From Rhodobacteraceae bacterium WD3A24 (lineage in GTDB: Bacteria > Pseudomonadota > Alphaproteobacteria > Rhodobacterales > Rhodobacteraceae): a DNA stretch of 64,000 bases. Shown here piece after piece: positions 8,321-17,160 of the stretch. The notes beneath the pieces are model-generated. The model did not search any database. It worked only from the letters and a program-made list of their open reading frames with translations, and had not been told where the DNA came from. The stretch covers positions 1-64,000 of the forward strand of contig PUHN01000013.1 of NCBI GenBank assembly GCA_002967695.1, written 5' to 3'. Position numbers and translations under genes: made by a program. Numbering within the stretch: position 1 is the stretch's first letter; every line of letters begins with the position of its first letter.

Positions 8321-8899
8321 ATGAGGCTTGTCGGGGACAGCGATACCGCCGCCGTGAAAGCCGAACTCAGGCGCGTCGCGCTCGCGCGGCGCAAGGCGGC
8401 CCACGCCGCCGGGCAGGGCAAGGCGGCGGCCTATCTCGCCCAGCAGCTCGCCCGGCATTCGGGGCGGGTATTGTCGGGCTATATGCCGATGAGGCAGGAA
8501 ATCGACCCGCTGCCGGCCATGGCGGTCCATGCCGGCCCGGTCTGCGTGCCGGTGATCGAGGGGCCGCGCCTGCCGCTGCGCTTTCGCCGCTGGACGCCGC
8601 AGGCGCGGATGGTCGAGGGCGAGTTCGGTGCGTTGATTCCCGCCGAGGGCGAGTGGCTCGTTCCCGAGGTGCTGGTCGTGCCGCTGGTGGCCTTCGATTC
8701 GCGCGGCTTCCGGCTGGGCTATGGCGGCGGCTTCTACGACCGCACGCTGGACATGCTGCGCGCCGAGCGGCCCGTGGTGGCGATCGGCTTTGCCTTTTCT
8801 GCGCAGGAGGTCGCGCGGGTGCCGGTGGAGCCGACCGACCAGCGGCTCGACATGGTCGTCACCGAGACGGGCGCGCGGTGCTTCGACCGGCCGGCGTGA
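8321..8899 (+). CDS. ygfA: 5-formyltetrahydrofolate cyclo-ligase
   Basis: 192 residues, usual family length. ATP-dependent conversion of 5-formyl-THF to 5,10-methenyl-THF in one-carbon metabolism. Motifs are AELRRVALARRKA, LSGYMPMRQEIDP, the ATP-binding LVVPLVAFDSRGFRLGYGGG and FYDRTLDML, and the closing EPTDQRLDMVVTE. The frame is open much further upstream, but the ATG at 8321 gives the family-length protein and leaves the upstream 6S-like region non-coding. Confidence 0.94.
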   Translation: MRLVGDSDTAAVKAELRRVALARRKAAHAAGQGKAAAYLAQQLARHSGRVLSGYMPMRQEIDPLPAMAVHAGPVCVPVIEGPRLPLRFRRWTPQARMVEGEFGALIPAEGEWLVPEVLVVPLVAFDSRGFRLGYGGGFYDRTLDMLRAERPVVAIGFAFSAQEVARVPVEPTDQRLDMVVTETGARCFDRPA

Positions 8900-8951
8900 G
8901 ACCATCGGCTTTCGCTTGCCCTCGTCGGGCCGCGCCCGTAAGCCTGCGGCC

Positions 8952-9764
8952 ATGAAGATACTGTTTCTGGGCGATGTGGTGGGCCGCGCGGCCCGCAGGG
9001 CGGTGAGCGACCGCCTGCCGGGGCTGCGGCGGTCCTGGGGGCTCGATTTCGTGGTGGTCAACGGCGAGAACGCCACCGGGGGCATGGGGCTTTCGCCCGA
9101 TCATGCACGGGCGCTGTTCGAGGCGGGCGCCGATTGCGTGACGCTGGGCGATCATGCCTTCGACCAGAAGGAGATGATGGGCCATATCGAGGGCGAGACG
9201 CGCATTATCCGCCCCATCAACTACGCCAAGGCCGCGCCGGGGCGCGGCTGGCGGCTGTTCGAGGCGGCCGGCGGGCGGCGCGTGCTGGTTGCGCAGGTGC
9301 TGGGGCAGGTCTTCATGAAGCGGCCCTTCGACGATCCCTTCTCGGGCGTCGAGCCGGTGCTCAAGGCCCATCCGTTGGGCGGGCAGGCCGATGCGGTGAT
9401 CGTCGAGATGCATTGCGAGGCCACCTCCGAGAAGATGGCGATGGGCCACTGGTGCGACGGGCGCGCGAGCCTTGTCGTGGGCACGCATACCCATATCCCC
9501 ACCGCCGATGCGCAGATCCTGCCCGGCGGGACGGCCTTTCAGGGCGATGCGGGCATGTGTGGCGATTACGATTCCGTCATCGGGATGGACAAGGCCGAGC
9601 CGATGCGCCGATTCATTACCGGCATGGGCAAGGGGCGGTTCGAGCCCGCCGGAGGCGATGTGACGCTCTCGGGGCTCTATGTGGAGACCGACAACGCCAC
9701 GGGGCGCACGACGCGGGTCGAGATGGTGCGCCAGGGCGGGCGGCTGGCCCAGGCCGGGCCCTGA
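8952..9764 (+). CDS. YmdB-type metallophosphoesterase (TIGR00282 family)
   Basis: 270 residues. Calcineurin-like phosphodiesterase of the YmdB family, which hydrolyses 2',3'-cyclic nucleotides in characterised members. Metal-binding signatures in order: FLGDVVGR, NGENATGGMGL, TLGDHAFD, VEMHCEATSEKMA and VGTHTHIPTADAQIL, then GDAGMCGDYDSVIGM. The start is the ATG at 8952, 50 bp after the cyclo-ligase stop, so the two are probably cotranscribed. The common Asn of the GDH/N motif is Asp-His here (LGDHAFD), which also occurs in the family. Confidence 0.9.
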   Translation: MKILFLGDVVGRAARRAVSDRLPGLRRSWGLDFVVVNGENATGGMGLSPDHARALFEAGADCVTLGDHAFDQKEMMGHIEGETRIIRPINYAKAAPGRGWRLFEAAGGRRVLVAQVLGQVFMKRPFDDPFSGVEPVLKAHPLGGQADAVIVEMHCEATSEKMAMGHWCDGRASLVVGTHTHIPTADAQILPGGTAFQGDAGMCGDYDSVIGMDKAEPMRRFITGMGKGRFEPAGGDVTLSGLYVETDNATGRTTRVEMVRQGGRLAQAGP

Positions 9765-9863
9765 CGCCCGCGCACCGACCGCTGCAGGTTTCTTCCGGCG
9801 GGGCCTTGAACCGGCGTGGGGAATGGCCACAGTGTGCGCCGCGCTGCAGGGCCGGGGGCGAGC

Positions 9864-11642
9864 ATGATCGGGATCGAGTTTTCCGCCACGACAGAGGCGA
9901 TCCTCGCGCTCGCGATCCTTGCGGCGATGTTCGCCCTTTTCGTGCGCGAGGTCTTTCCCGTCGAGGTCACCGCGATCGCCGGGGCCGCGGCGATGATCCT
10001 GACGGGTATCCTGCCCTATGACACGGCGCTGGACGTGCTGTCGAACCCCGCGCCCTGGACCATCGCGGCGATGTTCATCGTCGTCGGCGGGCTGGTGCGC
10101 ACCGGCGCGCTGGACTGGGTCAGCGGGATAGCCGCCGCCAATGTCGAGGCTCGCCCGCGGCTGACGCTGGCCGCGCTCGCGGTGACGGTCGTGGCGATGT
10201 CGGCCTTCATGAACAACACCCCCATCGTGGTGGTGATGATCCCGATCTTCATGCAGCTGGCCAGGCAGCTTTCGATCAAGCCGTCCAAGCTGATGATCCC
10301 GCTGAGTTACTTTTCGATCTTCGGGGGGACGATCACGCTGCTGGGCACCTCGACCAACCTGCTGGTCGACGGCGTGGCGCGCGCGCAGGGGCTCGCGCCG
10401 TTCTCGATCTTCGAGATCGCGCCGCTGGGGCTGGTGCTGTCGGCGGTGGGGCTGGGATATCTGGCGCTGTTCGGGCCGCGGCTTCTGCCCGAGCGGACCT
10501 CGATGAGCGGGCTGATCGCCGACCGCACGCGGATGAAGTTCTTCACCGAGGTCGCGGTGCCCGAGGGCTCGGCGCTGGTGGGCCGGCGGATCGACGAGAT
10601 CGACATGTTCCGCCGCGAGGGCGCGCGGGTGATCGACGTGCTGCGCGGCGACGCCTCGCTCAGGCGAGATCTGGCCTCGGTGGTACTGGAGGCGGGTGAC
10701 CGGGTGGTGCTGCGCACGCCGATGTCGGAGGTGCTCGGGCTGCAGGGCCACCGCGATGTGAAGCTGGTCGACAAGCTCTCCTCGGTGCGCACGACGACGG
10801 TGGAGGCGCTGATCACGCCGGGCTGCCGGCTGGTGGGGCGCACGCTGGGCTCGCTGCGGCTGCGTCGGCGCTACGGCGTCTATCCGCTGGCCGTGCACCG
10901 GCGCAATCAGAACATCGGCCGCCAGCTCGACGATCTGATCGTGCGGGTGGGCGACACGCTTCTGCTCGAGGGCGCGCCCGAGGACATCCAGCGTCTGGCC
11001 ACCGAGATGGAGATGGTCGATATCGGCCAGCCCTCGGAGAAGGCGTTTCGCCGCGGTCACGCGCCGGTGGTGATCGGCATTCTCGCCGCCATCGTTGTGC
11101 TCTCGGCGCTGGGCGTGGCGCCGATCGTGGTGCTGGCCTTCCTCGGCGTGGCGGCGGTGCTGGTCACCCGCTGCATCGACGCCGAGGAGGCGTTCGGTTT
11201 CATCGACGGGCGGCTTCTCGCGCTCATCCTGGCGATGCTCGCCGTCGGCGCGGGGCTGCAGGAATCGGGCGCGGCGCAGCTGGTGGTCGAGGCGGCCGCA
11301 CCCGCGCTGGGCGTGATGCCGCCCTATCTGACGATACTGGCGGTCTATCTGCTTACCTGGATTCTCACCGAGCTGGTCACCAACAACGCCATCGCGGTCA
11401 TCCTCACGCCGATCGCCATCGGGCTTGCCCAGACGCTGGGCGTCGATCCGCGTGCGCTGGTCGTCACGGTGATGGTCGCGGCCTCGGCGAGTTTCTCGAC
11501 GCCGATCGGGTATCAGACCAACACGCTTGTCTATGGCCCCGGCGGCTACCGCTTTACCGACTACATGCGCATCGGGGTCCCGCTCAACCTGCTCATGGCG
11601 GCCACGGCGAGCGTCGTGATACCGCTAATCTGGCCGCTTTAG
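9864..11642 (+). CDS. SLC13 family permease with RCK_C (TrkA-C) domains
   Basis: 592 residues. N-terminal half is a DASS/SLC13-type membrane domain (helices from about residue 7; MNNTPIVVVMIPIF with the conserved SNT-like loop, then LLGTSTNLLVDG). Two RCK_C regulatory domains occupy about residues 215-380 (EVAVPEGSALVGRRIDEID; VEALITPGCRLVGRTLGS), followed by the second membrane half with ELVTNNAIAVILTPIA and FSTPIGYQTNTLVYGPGGY. Known members carry sulfate, dicarboxylates or other anions; the substrate here is not evident. Start ATG 9864 chosen as it begins the hydrophobic domain. Ends in a 4-bp convergent overlap with a second permease of the same architecture. Confidence 0.88.
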   Translation: MIGIEFSATTEAILALAILAAMFALFVREVFPVEVTAIAGAAAMILTGILPYDTALDVLSNPAPWTIAAMFIVVGGLVRTGALDWVSGIAAANVEARPRLTLAALAVTVVAMSAFMNNTPIVVVMIPIFMQLARQLSIKPSKLMIPLSYFSIFGGTITLLGTSTNLLVDGVARAQGLAPFSIFEIAPLGLVLSAVGLGYLALFGPRLLPERTSMSGLIADRTRMKFFTEVAVPEGSALVGRRIDEIDMFRREGARVIDVLRGDASLRRDLASVVLEAGDRVVLRTPMSEVLGLQGHRDVKLVDKLSSVRTTTVEALITPGCRLVGRTLGSLRLRRRYGVYPLAVHRRNQNIGRQLDDLIVRVGDTLLLEGAPEDIQRLATEMEMVDIGQPSEKAFRRGHAPVVIGILAAIVVLSALGVAPIVVLAFLGVAAVLVTRCIDAEEAFGFIDGRLLALILAMLAVGAGLQESGAAQLVVEAAAPALGVMPPYLTILAVYLLTWILTELVTNNAIAVILTPIAIGLAQTLGVDPRALVVTVMVAASASFSTPIGYQTNTLVYGPGGYRFTDYMRIGVPLNLLMAATASVVIPLIWPL

Positions 11643-13522
11643 CCCTGCAGCGGCCAGACCAGAAGGATCATCGGCACCGCGACGGCGACGACGATGATCT
11701 CGAGCGGCAGCCCCATCCGCCAGTAATCGCCGAAGCGGTAGCCGCCCGGCCCCATGACGACCGTGTTGTTCTGATGCCCGATCGGGGTGAGAAAGGCGCA
11801 TGATGCTGCCACCGCGACGGCCATCAGGAAAGGGTCGGCGCTGACGCCGAGCTGCTGCGAAAGGTTCAGCGCCACCGGTGCCGCCAGGATCGTCGTGGCG
11901 TTGTTGTTGAGAATGTCCGACAGCGTCATGGTGATCACCATCAGCAGCGCCAGCGCCACCCAGGCCGGCAGCCCGGCGGTGGCCGTCATCAGCCAGCCGG
12001 CGATCAGCCCGCTGCCTCCCGTCGAGTCGAGCGCGAGGCCCAGCGGGATCATCGAGCCCAGCAGCACGATCACCGGCCAGTCCACCTGGGAATAGATCTC
12101 GCGCACCGACAGCACGCCGGTGACGATATAGCCGATCAGCACCAGCCCCAGCGCCACCGGCATGGTGATCAGCCCGCCGCTGGCCGCGATGATGGCAAGC
12201 GCGAACTGCCCCAGCGCGAGCCCCATCTGGCGGCCCTGCACGATCTCGTGGCCCCCGCCGTGCAGCGGCAGGCAGCCAAGCCATTCGGCCACGTCGTCCT
12301 GCGTTTCCTCGGGCACCAGCAGCAGCAGGATGTCGCCGGGCTCGATGCGCGTGCGCCGTACCCGGTCGCGGATCGTGCGCCCCTGCCGCGAGATGCCCAT
12401 GAGCACCGTCTGGTGGCGCCATGACAGGCCCACGCTCTGCGCGGTCTTGCCGACGATTCGCCCCTCCGCCTGCACCACCGCCTCGAGCAGGACCATCCCC
12501 GCGCCGCTGGCCATTTCGGCACGCCGCCGCGTCTTGGCCTTTTCCTCGGCGCTTTGGGCCTCATCGGCCTCGTCGCGGTCCTTGTCCTTTTCGCTTTTGG
12601 TGTGCGTCTCCGCGGTGCTCAGATGGGTGGCCTGGCCGGCGGGAAATTCCAGCTTCATCTCGCTGCGGAATTCCTCCAGCCCCTCGGGCGCGGCCTCGAC
12701 CAGCAGCACGTCGCCGGGGCGCAGGCGCAGGTTGCGCGCCGCGCCGTAGCGGCGCCTGCCCTCGCGCATGACCGACAGGATGGCGAGGTCGGCGGCCTCG
12801 GCCTCGTCCTCGAAATCGCCCACGCGCTTGCCCGACAGGCGCGACTTCTTGCCCACCACGAGTTCGGCGATGAAATCGGACACCGCCTCGCGCCCGCGTT
12901 CGGCCGCCTCGCCGCGCCGGGGCAGCAGCCGCCAGCCGACAAGCGCGACGAAGGCCAGCCCGGCCAGCGCCACCGCCCCGCCCACCGGCGCGAAGTCGAA
13001 CATGGTGAAGGGGGTGCCCAGCTCCTCGGCGCGGAAGGTGGCGATGATGATGTTGGGCGGCGTGCCGATCTGGGTGATCATCCCGCCGAGGATCGTCGCG
13101 AAGGACAGCGGCATGAGCGTGCAGCCCACCGCCCGCTTGGCCCGTCGCGCCGTCTGCAGATCGACCGGCATCAGGAGCGCCAGCGCGGCGATGTTGTTCA
13201 TGAAACCCGACATCACCGCGCCGATCGCGCCCATCACCGCGATGTGCCCGCCCGCCGGCCGGTCCGTGTCGACGAGAAACCGGGTGAGCGCCGCGATCGC
13301 GCCCGAACGCATTAGCCCCGCCGAGACGATCAGGACAAGCGCCACGATGATCGTCGCCGGATGCCCGAAGCCCGAGAACGCCCGATCCGCCGGGACAACG
13401 CCCCAGAGTACCCCGCAAAGCAGCGCCCCGAAGGCGACAATGTCGTAACGGATGCGCCCCCACAGGAAGAGCGCGAAGATCGTCGGGAAGAGGACGAAGA
13501 GAAATATCTGGTCGGGGGTCAC
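11639..13522 (-). CDS. SLC13 family permease with RCK_C domains
   Basis: 627 residues from a GTG at 13522 ([19 protein letters not shown]); the ATG further upstream would add a basic, non-membrane extension. Same layout as the neighbour: first membrane half with [13 protein letters not shown] and IGTPPNIII, two RCK_C modules ([32 protein letters not shown]) separated by an acidic/basic charged linker ([20 protein letters not shown]), and a second half with [15 protein letters not shown] and [19 protein letters not shown]. Substrate unknown, an inorganic or organic anion by family. It is only distantly like the convergent gene, so the pair is not a recent duplication. Confidence 0.87.
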   Translation of the reverse strand: MTPDQIFLFVLFPTIFALFLWGRIRYDIVAFGALLCGVLWGVVPADRAFSGFGHPATIIVALVLIVSAGLMRSGAIAALTRFLVDTDRPAGGHIAVMGAIGAVMSGFMNNIAALALLMPVDLQTARRAKRAVGCTLMPLSFATILGGMITQIGTPPNIIIATFRAEELGTPFTMFDFAPVGGAVALAGLAFVALVGWRLLPRRGEAAERGREAVSDFIAELVVGKKSRLSGKRVGDFEDEAEAADLAILSVMREGRRRYGAARNLRLRPGDVLLVEAAPEGLEEFRSEMKLEFPAGQATHLSTAETHTKSEKDKDRDEADEAQSAEEKAKTRRRAEMASGAGMVLLEAVVQAEGRIVGKTAQSVGLSWRHQTVLMGISRQGRTIRDRVRRTRIEPGDILLLLVPEETQDDVAEWLGCLPLHGGGHEIVQGRQMGLALGQFALAIIAASGGLITMPVALGLVLIGYIVTGVLSVREIYSQVDWPVIVLLGSMIPLGLALDSTGGSGLIAGWLMTATAGLPAWVALALLMVITMTLSDILNNNATTILAAPVALNLSQQLGVSADPFLMAVAVAASCAFLTPIGHQNNTVVMGPGGYRFGDYWRMGLPLEIIVVAVAVPMILLVWPLQG

Positions 13523-13590
13523 GGCGCGCCTGCCTGTTGTTGCCCGCGGAGTCTGCGCCGGTTTGGCGGCGCGTTGCAAGCCGGGCTCCC

Positions 13591-13620
13591 TTGCGCAGCG
13601 CCGCGGCGCTGACATATAGC
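13591..13620 (+). promoter_or_regulatory. Candidate promoter of yebC
   Basis: TTGCGC (13591-13596), an 18-bp spacer that is itself GC-palindromic, and TATAGC (13615-13620). It lies between the divergent permease start and the yebC start at 13654. Confidence 0.45.
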
Positions 13621-13653
13621 AGGCACGAAGCAGTCAGGCGTGACGGAGGCATC

Positions 13654-14394
13654 ATGGCAGGCCATTCGAAATGGGCGAATATCCAGCACCGCAAGGGCCG
13701 GCAGGATGCGGCGCGCTCCAAGCTGTTCTCGAAGCTGTCCAAGGAGATCACGGTCGCCGCCAAGATGGGCGATCCCGACCCCGAGAAGAACCCGCGCCTG
13801 CGCATGGCCATCAAGGAGGCCAAGTCGAACTCGATGCCCAAGGACAACATCGACCGGGCGATCAAGAAGGCGCTGGGCGGTGACGGCGAGGCTTACGAGG
13901 AGGTCCGCTACGAGGGCTACGGCCCCGGCGGCGTTGCGCTGATCGTCGAGGCGATGACCGACAACCGCAACCGCACGGCGTCCAGCGTCCGCTCGACCTT
14001 CGGCAAGCATGGCGGCAACATGGGCGAGTCCGGCTCCGTCGCCTTCATGTTCGAGCGCAAGGGGCAGGTGGTCTATCCGCCCGAGGCCGGCGATCACGAC
14101 GATATCATGATGGCCGCGATCGAGGCCGGTGCCGAGGACGTGGAAAGCGGCGAGGACGGCCACACCATCTGGACCGAGGACACCGAGCTCGCCCATGTCG
14201 CGGCGGCGCTGGAAGAGCAGCTGGGCGAGTCCGAGGCCACGCGGCTGGTCTGGAAGCCCACCACCACCACCGAACTCGATCTCGAGGGCGCGCAGAAGCT
14301 CATGCGTCTGATCGACTCGCTGGAGGACGACGACGACGTCCAGAAGGTTACCTCCAATTTCGAGGTCTCCGACGAGGTCATGGCGCAGCTCTGA
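13654..14394 (+). CDS. yebC: YebC/PmpR family regulator
   Basis: 246 residues, full length. Begins with the family signature [18 protein letters not shown], followed by [32 protein letters not shown] and [18 protein letters not shown]. Family members act as transcriptional regulators or, in recent work, as translation factors at proline-rich stalls, so the molecular role is not settled. RBS is GGAGG. In many alphaproteobacteria yebC neighbours ruvC/ruvA; that is not the case here. Confidence 0.95.
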   Translation: MAGHSKWANIQHRKGRQDAARSKLFSKLSKEITVAAKMGDPDPEKNPRLRMAIKEAKSNSMPKDNIDRAIKKALGGDGEAYEEVRYEGYGPGGVALIVEAMTDNRNRTASSVRSTFGKHGGNMGESGSVAFMFERKGQVVYPPEAGDHDDIMMAAIEAGAEDVESGEDGHTIWTEDTELAHVAAALEEQLGESEATRLVWKPTTTTELDLEGAQKLMRLIDSLEDDDDVQKVTSNFEVSDEVMAQL

Positions 14395-14518
14395 GCCGCC
14401 CGGCCCCGGCGTGGCCGCCACACACATGGCCATTGACAGGTGATCACGGCGGCGCGAGGCTACAGCGGTGCGAAGAGGGGGCATGCACGCCCGCTTGAGC
14501 GAAACTGGAGGTACAGTG

Positions 14519-14794
14519 ATGCGCAAGATGGTTCTCACGACAGCCTGTCTTTCGGTGCTGGCGCTCGCCGGTTGCGAGGGCATGACCAGCAGTCAGCGGA
14601 TGGCCGTGGGCGGGCTTGCCGGGGCGACGGCCGGGCTGATCACCGCCGAGGCGCTGGGCGCCAACGACAACTGGCGGATCATCGCGGCGCTGGGCGGCGC
14701 GGCAGCCGGTTCGGTGGTGGCCCGCAACACCCAGACAAACGAATGCGCCTATGCCCGCGGCGACGGCACCTACTACAAGGCGCCCTGCCCGTAA
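14519..14794 (+). CDS. Small glycine-zipper lipoprotein
   Basis: 91 residues. Start at 14519 follows GGAGGT and gives a lipoprotein signal MRKMVLTTACLSVLALAGC (lipobox LAGC). The mature part has two Gly/Ala-rich helices (AVGGLAGATAGLITAEALGA, IIAALGGAAAGSVVARNT) of the glycine-zipper kind found in outer-membrane lipoproteins, and ends with CAYARGDGTYYKAPCP, whose two cysteines could form a disulfide. A TTGACA at 14433-14438 with GGCTAC near 14458-14463 (19-bp spacer) is a weak candidate promoter. Function unknown. Confidence 0.78.
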   Translation: MRKMVLTTACLSVLALAGCEGMTSSQRMAVGGLAGATAGLITAEALGANDNWRIIAALGGAAAGSVVARNTQTNECAYARGDGTYYKAPCP

Positions 14795-14941
14795 GAACCG
14801 GCGAGGGCACGCCCTTGCCGCTCCACCGCCGGGCAGGGGATGCGATCGGCGGCCCCGACGCGGCGCTGGTCGTGGCGGGGCGCCCCGTTCGCGGCGCCGG
14901 GTCAGCGGGCGCGGCGACGCGAGGTGGGTGAAAGGCGCGGC

Positions 14942-15715
14942 ATGGGATATCCCCCCGGCACAGCCCGCGCGATCGGGCAATCTCTGCGGCTGTATCACGG
15001 TGATGCGGCGCAGGCGCGCCGGATGGATGCGCTCCATGCGCGCCTTGTCCCGCGCGGAGGGATGGCCTTCGATATCGGCGCTCATGTGGGCGACCGGGTG
15101 TCGAGCTTTCGCCGGCTCGGCGCGCGGGTCGTCGCCGTCGAGCCCCAGCCCGCCGCGTTTCGGGCGCTGCGGCTGATCCACGGGCGCGATGGCGGTGTTG
15201 TGCTGATCGAGGCCGCCGCCGGCGCCGCGGCGGGGGTGGTTGCGCTGCATCTCAACACCGCCAACCCGACGGTGGCCACGGCCTCGCCGGATTTCATCGA
15301 CGCCGCGCGCGACGCGCCGGGCTGGGAAGGGCAGGTCTGGGACGATGTCGTCGAGGTCGAGCGGGTCACCCTCGACGCCCTGATCGCCCGGCACGGCACA
15401 CCCGATTTCATCAAGATCGACGTGGAGGGGCTGGAAGACGAAGTGCTCGCCGGTCTGAGCGCGGCGGTTCCGGCCCTGTCTTTCGAGATCACCACGATCC
15501 GGCGCGCGGTGGCGCTGCGGGCGCTGGAGCGCGTGGCGCGGCTGGGAGGGTATCGGTTCAATCTGTCGCTGGGCGAGGCGCACAGATTCGAACACGACCG
15601 CTGGCTGACCGCCGACGCGATGGCCCGTGCGCTCGCGGCTCTGCCCGGTGCGGCTAATTCGGGCGATGTCTATGCCCGGCTGGCGGGCTCGGGTGGAGAG
15701 GAGGGGTTGCAATAA
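14942..15715 (+). CDS. FkbM family methyltransferase
   Basis: 257 residues from the ATG at 14942. SAM-binding Rossmann motif in MAFDIGAHVGDRVSSF (motif I) and VVAVEPQPAAFRAL (motif II), then VERVTLDALIARHG and PDFIKIDVEGLEDEVLAGL, the FkbM motif that carries the catalytic-site acidic residues. FkbM enzymes methylate hydroxyls of sugars and polyketides; a polysaccharide target is plausible given the epimerase at 1022, but the two are 13 kb apart. It stands between a lipoprotein and the convergent curlin cluster, separated from the latter by a GC hairpin. Confidence 0.85.
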   Translation: MGYPPGTARAIGQSLRLYHGDAAQARRMDALHARLVPRGGMAFDIGAHVGDRVSSFRRLGARVVAVEPQPAAFRALRLIHGRDGGVVLIEAAAGAAAGVVALHLNTANPTVATASPDFIDAARDAPGWEGQVWDDVVEVERVTLDALIARHGTPDFIKIDVEGLEDEVLAGLSAAVPALSFEITTIRRAVALRALERVARLGGYRFNLSLGEAHRFEHDRWLTADAMARALAALPGAANSGDVYARLAGSGGEEGLQ

Positions 15716-15719
15716 GGCA

Positions 15720-15749
15720 AGGGGGCGGGCCGTGGCCGGCCTGCCCCCC
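15720..15749. terminator. GC-rich hairpin between convergent genes
   Basis: GGGGGCGGGCC and GGCCTGCCCCC pair over 11 bp with one G-U, between the FkbM methyltransferase stop and the curlin stop. Neither strand has a strong T-run, so it may act as a weak bidirectional terminator or simply a 3'-end stabilising hairpin. Confidence 0.4.
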
Positions 15750-15772
15750 TGGCGGCGCGCGGAGTGCGCGGA

Positions 15773-16195
15773 TCACTTCCAGCCGTACTGGATCAGCATC
15801 CCGGTGCCGCCGTTTCCGCGCTGTGTGGCGTGCCCGCTGGCGCCTTCGCCGAACTGGAAGATGCCATAGGCGTTGTTGTTGCCGCTCTGGCGCAACGAGG
15901 CATCGTGGCCGTCGCCTTCCTGATGGACGGCGCCGTAGTTGCCGTGGCCGCGCTGACCGATGGCCGCGGCGTTGCCGTTGCCGCGCTGTTCGACGTTGGC
16001 GCGCTGGTTGGCGCCCTGCACGAGGGCGTAGATCCCCAGCCCGATGCGCATGGCGCGCTCCTCGTCGGCGTTGCGGGGGTTGAGTTCGACGCTCAGGCTG
16101 CCGCCGGCTTGTGCGGGGGCGGCAGCGAGCCCGCCGCCCAGCCCGAGAGCCGTGGCGAGGGCGAAGGCGGTGAAAGTGCGGTTGATCGGTTTCAT
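15773..16195 (-). CDS. Curlin repeat protein (CsgA/CsgB-like)
   Basis: 140 residues. Sec signal MKPINRTFTAFALATALGLG with cleavage after AQA. A short non-repeat segment (ELNPRNADEERAMRIGLGIY) precedes about six curlin half-repeats of 11 residues with the Q-x-G-x2-N pattern: VEQRGNGN, IGQRGHGN, HQEGDGH, RQSGNNN, FQFGEGA, TQRGNGG, ending IQYGWK. Such repeats stack into the beta-helix of extracellular curli amyloid. Start 16195 is preferred over 16231 because only it gives a signal peptide, with AGGAG upstream. Last gene of a three-gene cluster. Whether it is the major or the nucleating subunit is not evident. Confidence 0.85.
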   Translation of the reverse strand: MKPINRTFTAFALATALGLGGGLAAAPAQAGGSLSVELNPRNADEERAMRIGLGIYALVQGANQRANVEQRGNGNAAAIGQRGHGNYGAVHQEGDGHDASLRQSGNNNAYGIFQFGEGASGHATQRGNGGTGMLIQYGWK

Positions 16196-16227
16196 GGCGT
16201 GATCTCCTGTCGCGTGATCGGTGGGTT

Positions 16228-16650
16228 TCAAAGCTCGGTGCTGCCGCGTGTGTCGCGGCAGGTCAGGGTGCGGCCCTGCCAGTCGATTTCGAGCGTGGCG
16301 CGGTATTGTGCCGGGTCGCCGCCCAGGGTGGCCCGCCCCAACTCCGCCGGGCGGCCCGGCGCGGCCGAGAACCGGCCCGACTGGTTGATGAGCGCCGCGC
16401 CGGAGGCGCCGCTGCGGTGGATGGTCAACCGGTAGCCGCCTTGGGCGGGTTCGTCGGCATGGACGCGGGCCTGATAGGTCAGGCTGCCGCCCGAGCGGGT
16501 GACGGCGATCTCGCAGCGCAGCGGCCCCTCCTCGGCGCTCTGGTGGGCGTTGGCGGCGCCGGTGCCGCAGCCGGCGGCGGCAAGCGCAGTGGCCGAGAGG
16601 CCGAGCGCGAGCGCCGAGGCAAGGGTGGTGCGGCGGTTGAGGGGTTTCAT
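16228..16650 (-). CDS. csgH: CsgH-like curli assembly chaperone
   Basis: 140 residues. N-terminal signal MKPLNRRTTLASALALGLSA, with either Sec cleavage after the Ala-rich region or a weak lipobox (AAGC). The mature ~95 residues form an Ig-like beta sandwich by pattern: LRCEIAVTRSGGSLTYQARV, GGYRLTIHRSG, SGRFSAAPGRP, ATLEIDWQGRTLTC. This matches CsgH, the alphaproteobacterial counterpart of CsgC, a periplasmic protein that stops premature amyloid formation by curlin. The two mature cysteines (in RCEIA and LTCRD) lie where a clamp of the first and last strands could form. Lies between two curlin genes, which supports the call. Confidence 0.82.
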   Translation of the reverse strand: MKPLNRRTTLASALALGLSATALAAAGCGTGAANAHQSAEEGPLRCEIAVTRSGGSLTYQARVHADEPAQGGYRLTIHRSGASGAALINQSGRFSAAPGRPAELGRATLGGDPAQYRATLEIDWQGRTLTCRDTRGSTEL

Positions 16651-16719
16651 GGCATTGCTCCTTTCAAGGGCTGGCGGGCGCGGGCCGGGCGTGATGCACG
16701 ACCCGCGCGCGCTGGCGTG

Positions 16720-17160
16720 TCAGTCCTGGACGATGACGGCGACGTTGCCGTTGCCGTGCTGGCTGGTGCTGGCGCTGTTACCGTGGCCCGACTGGATGAC
16801 GCCCACGGCGTTGCGGCGGCCGCGCTGATCGACCTCGGCCTCGTTGTGGCCGCCGAACTGGGCGACGCCGGCGATGTTGCCGCGGCCGCGCTGGTCGGTG
16901 TCGGCGGTGTTGCGGTGGCCGCGCTGGCCGACCACGGTGCGGTTGCGGTAGCCGTCCTGCGTGTTGATCGAGGTGTTGCTCCACCCGTCCTGATAGACCG
17001 AGAGGCGCTGGCCGTGGCCCGACTGGGCGCCGCCGACGGCGTTGCCCGAGCCCCACTGCTCGATGGTCACCGAGTTGCCGCCGGCAGCGGCCGCTGTGGC
17101 GAGGCCGGCGCCCATCATCAGGGTGAAGGCGGCGGTGCGGATGGTGGTTGCGATGGTCAT
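16720..17160 (-). CDS. Curlin repeat protein (CsgA/CsgB-like), first gene of cluster
   Basis: 146 residues. Signal peptide MTIATTIRTAAFTLMMGAGL, cleavage after the AAA stretch. The rest is repeats with a clear 22-residue period, each holding two Q-x-G-x2-N or close variants: IEQWGSGN, AQSGHGQ, YQDGWSN, TQDGYRN, GQRGHRN, DQRGRGN, AQFGGHN, DQRGRRN, IQSGHGN, SQHGNGN, ending VAVIVQD. Five to six repeats is the size of CsgA. Rich in Gln, Asn, Gly and Arg, secreted amyloid subunit of biofilm matrix. GGGAGA precedes the ATG. Lead gene, so the control region at 17161-17502 presumably drives all three. Confidence 0.87.
   Translation of the reverse strand: MTIATTIRTAAFTLMMGAGLATAAAAGGNSVTIEQWGSGNAVGGAQSGHGQRLSVYQDGWSNTSINTQDGYRNRTVVGQRGHRNTADTDQRGRGNIAGVAQFGGHNEAEVDQRGRRNAVGVIQSGHGNSASTSQHGNGNVAVIVQD

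Noticed and set aside
15720-15749. Strong intrinsic terminator for FkbM or the curlin operon
   Set aside because: The hairpin is good but no U-tract follows on either strand, so it is listed only as a weak candidate.
16195-16231. Longer start for the last curlin gene (MKPTDHATG...)
   Set aside because: It would put 12 polar residues ahead of the signal peptide and overlap the csgH stop; the ATG at 16195 has AGGAG upstream.
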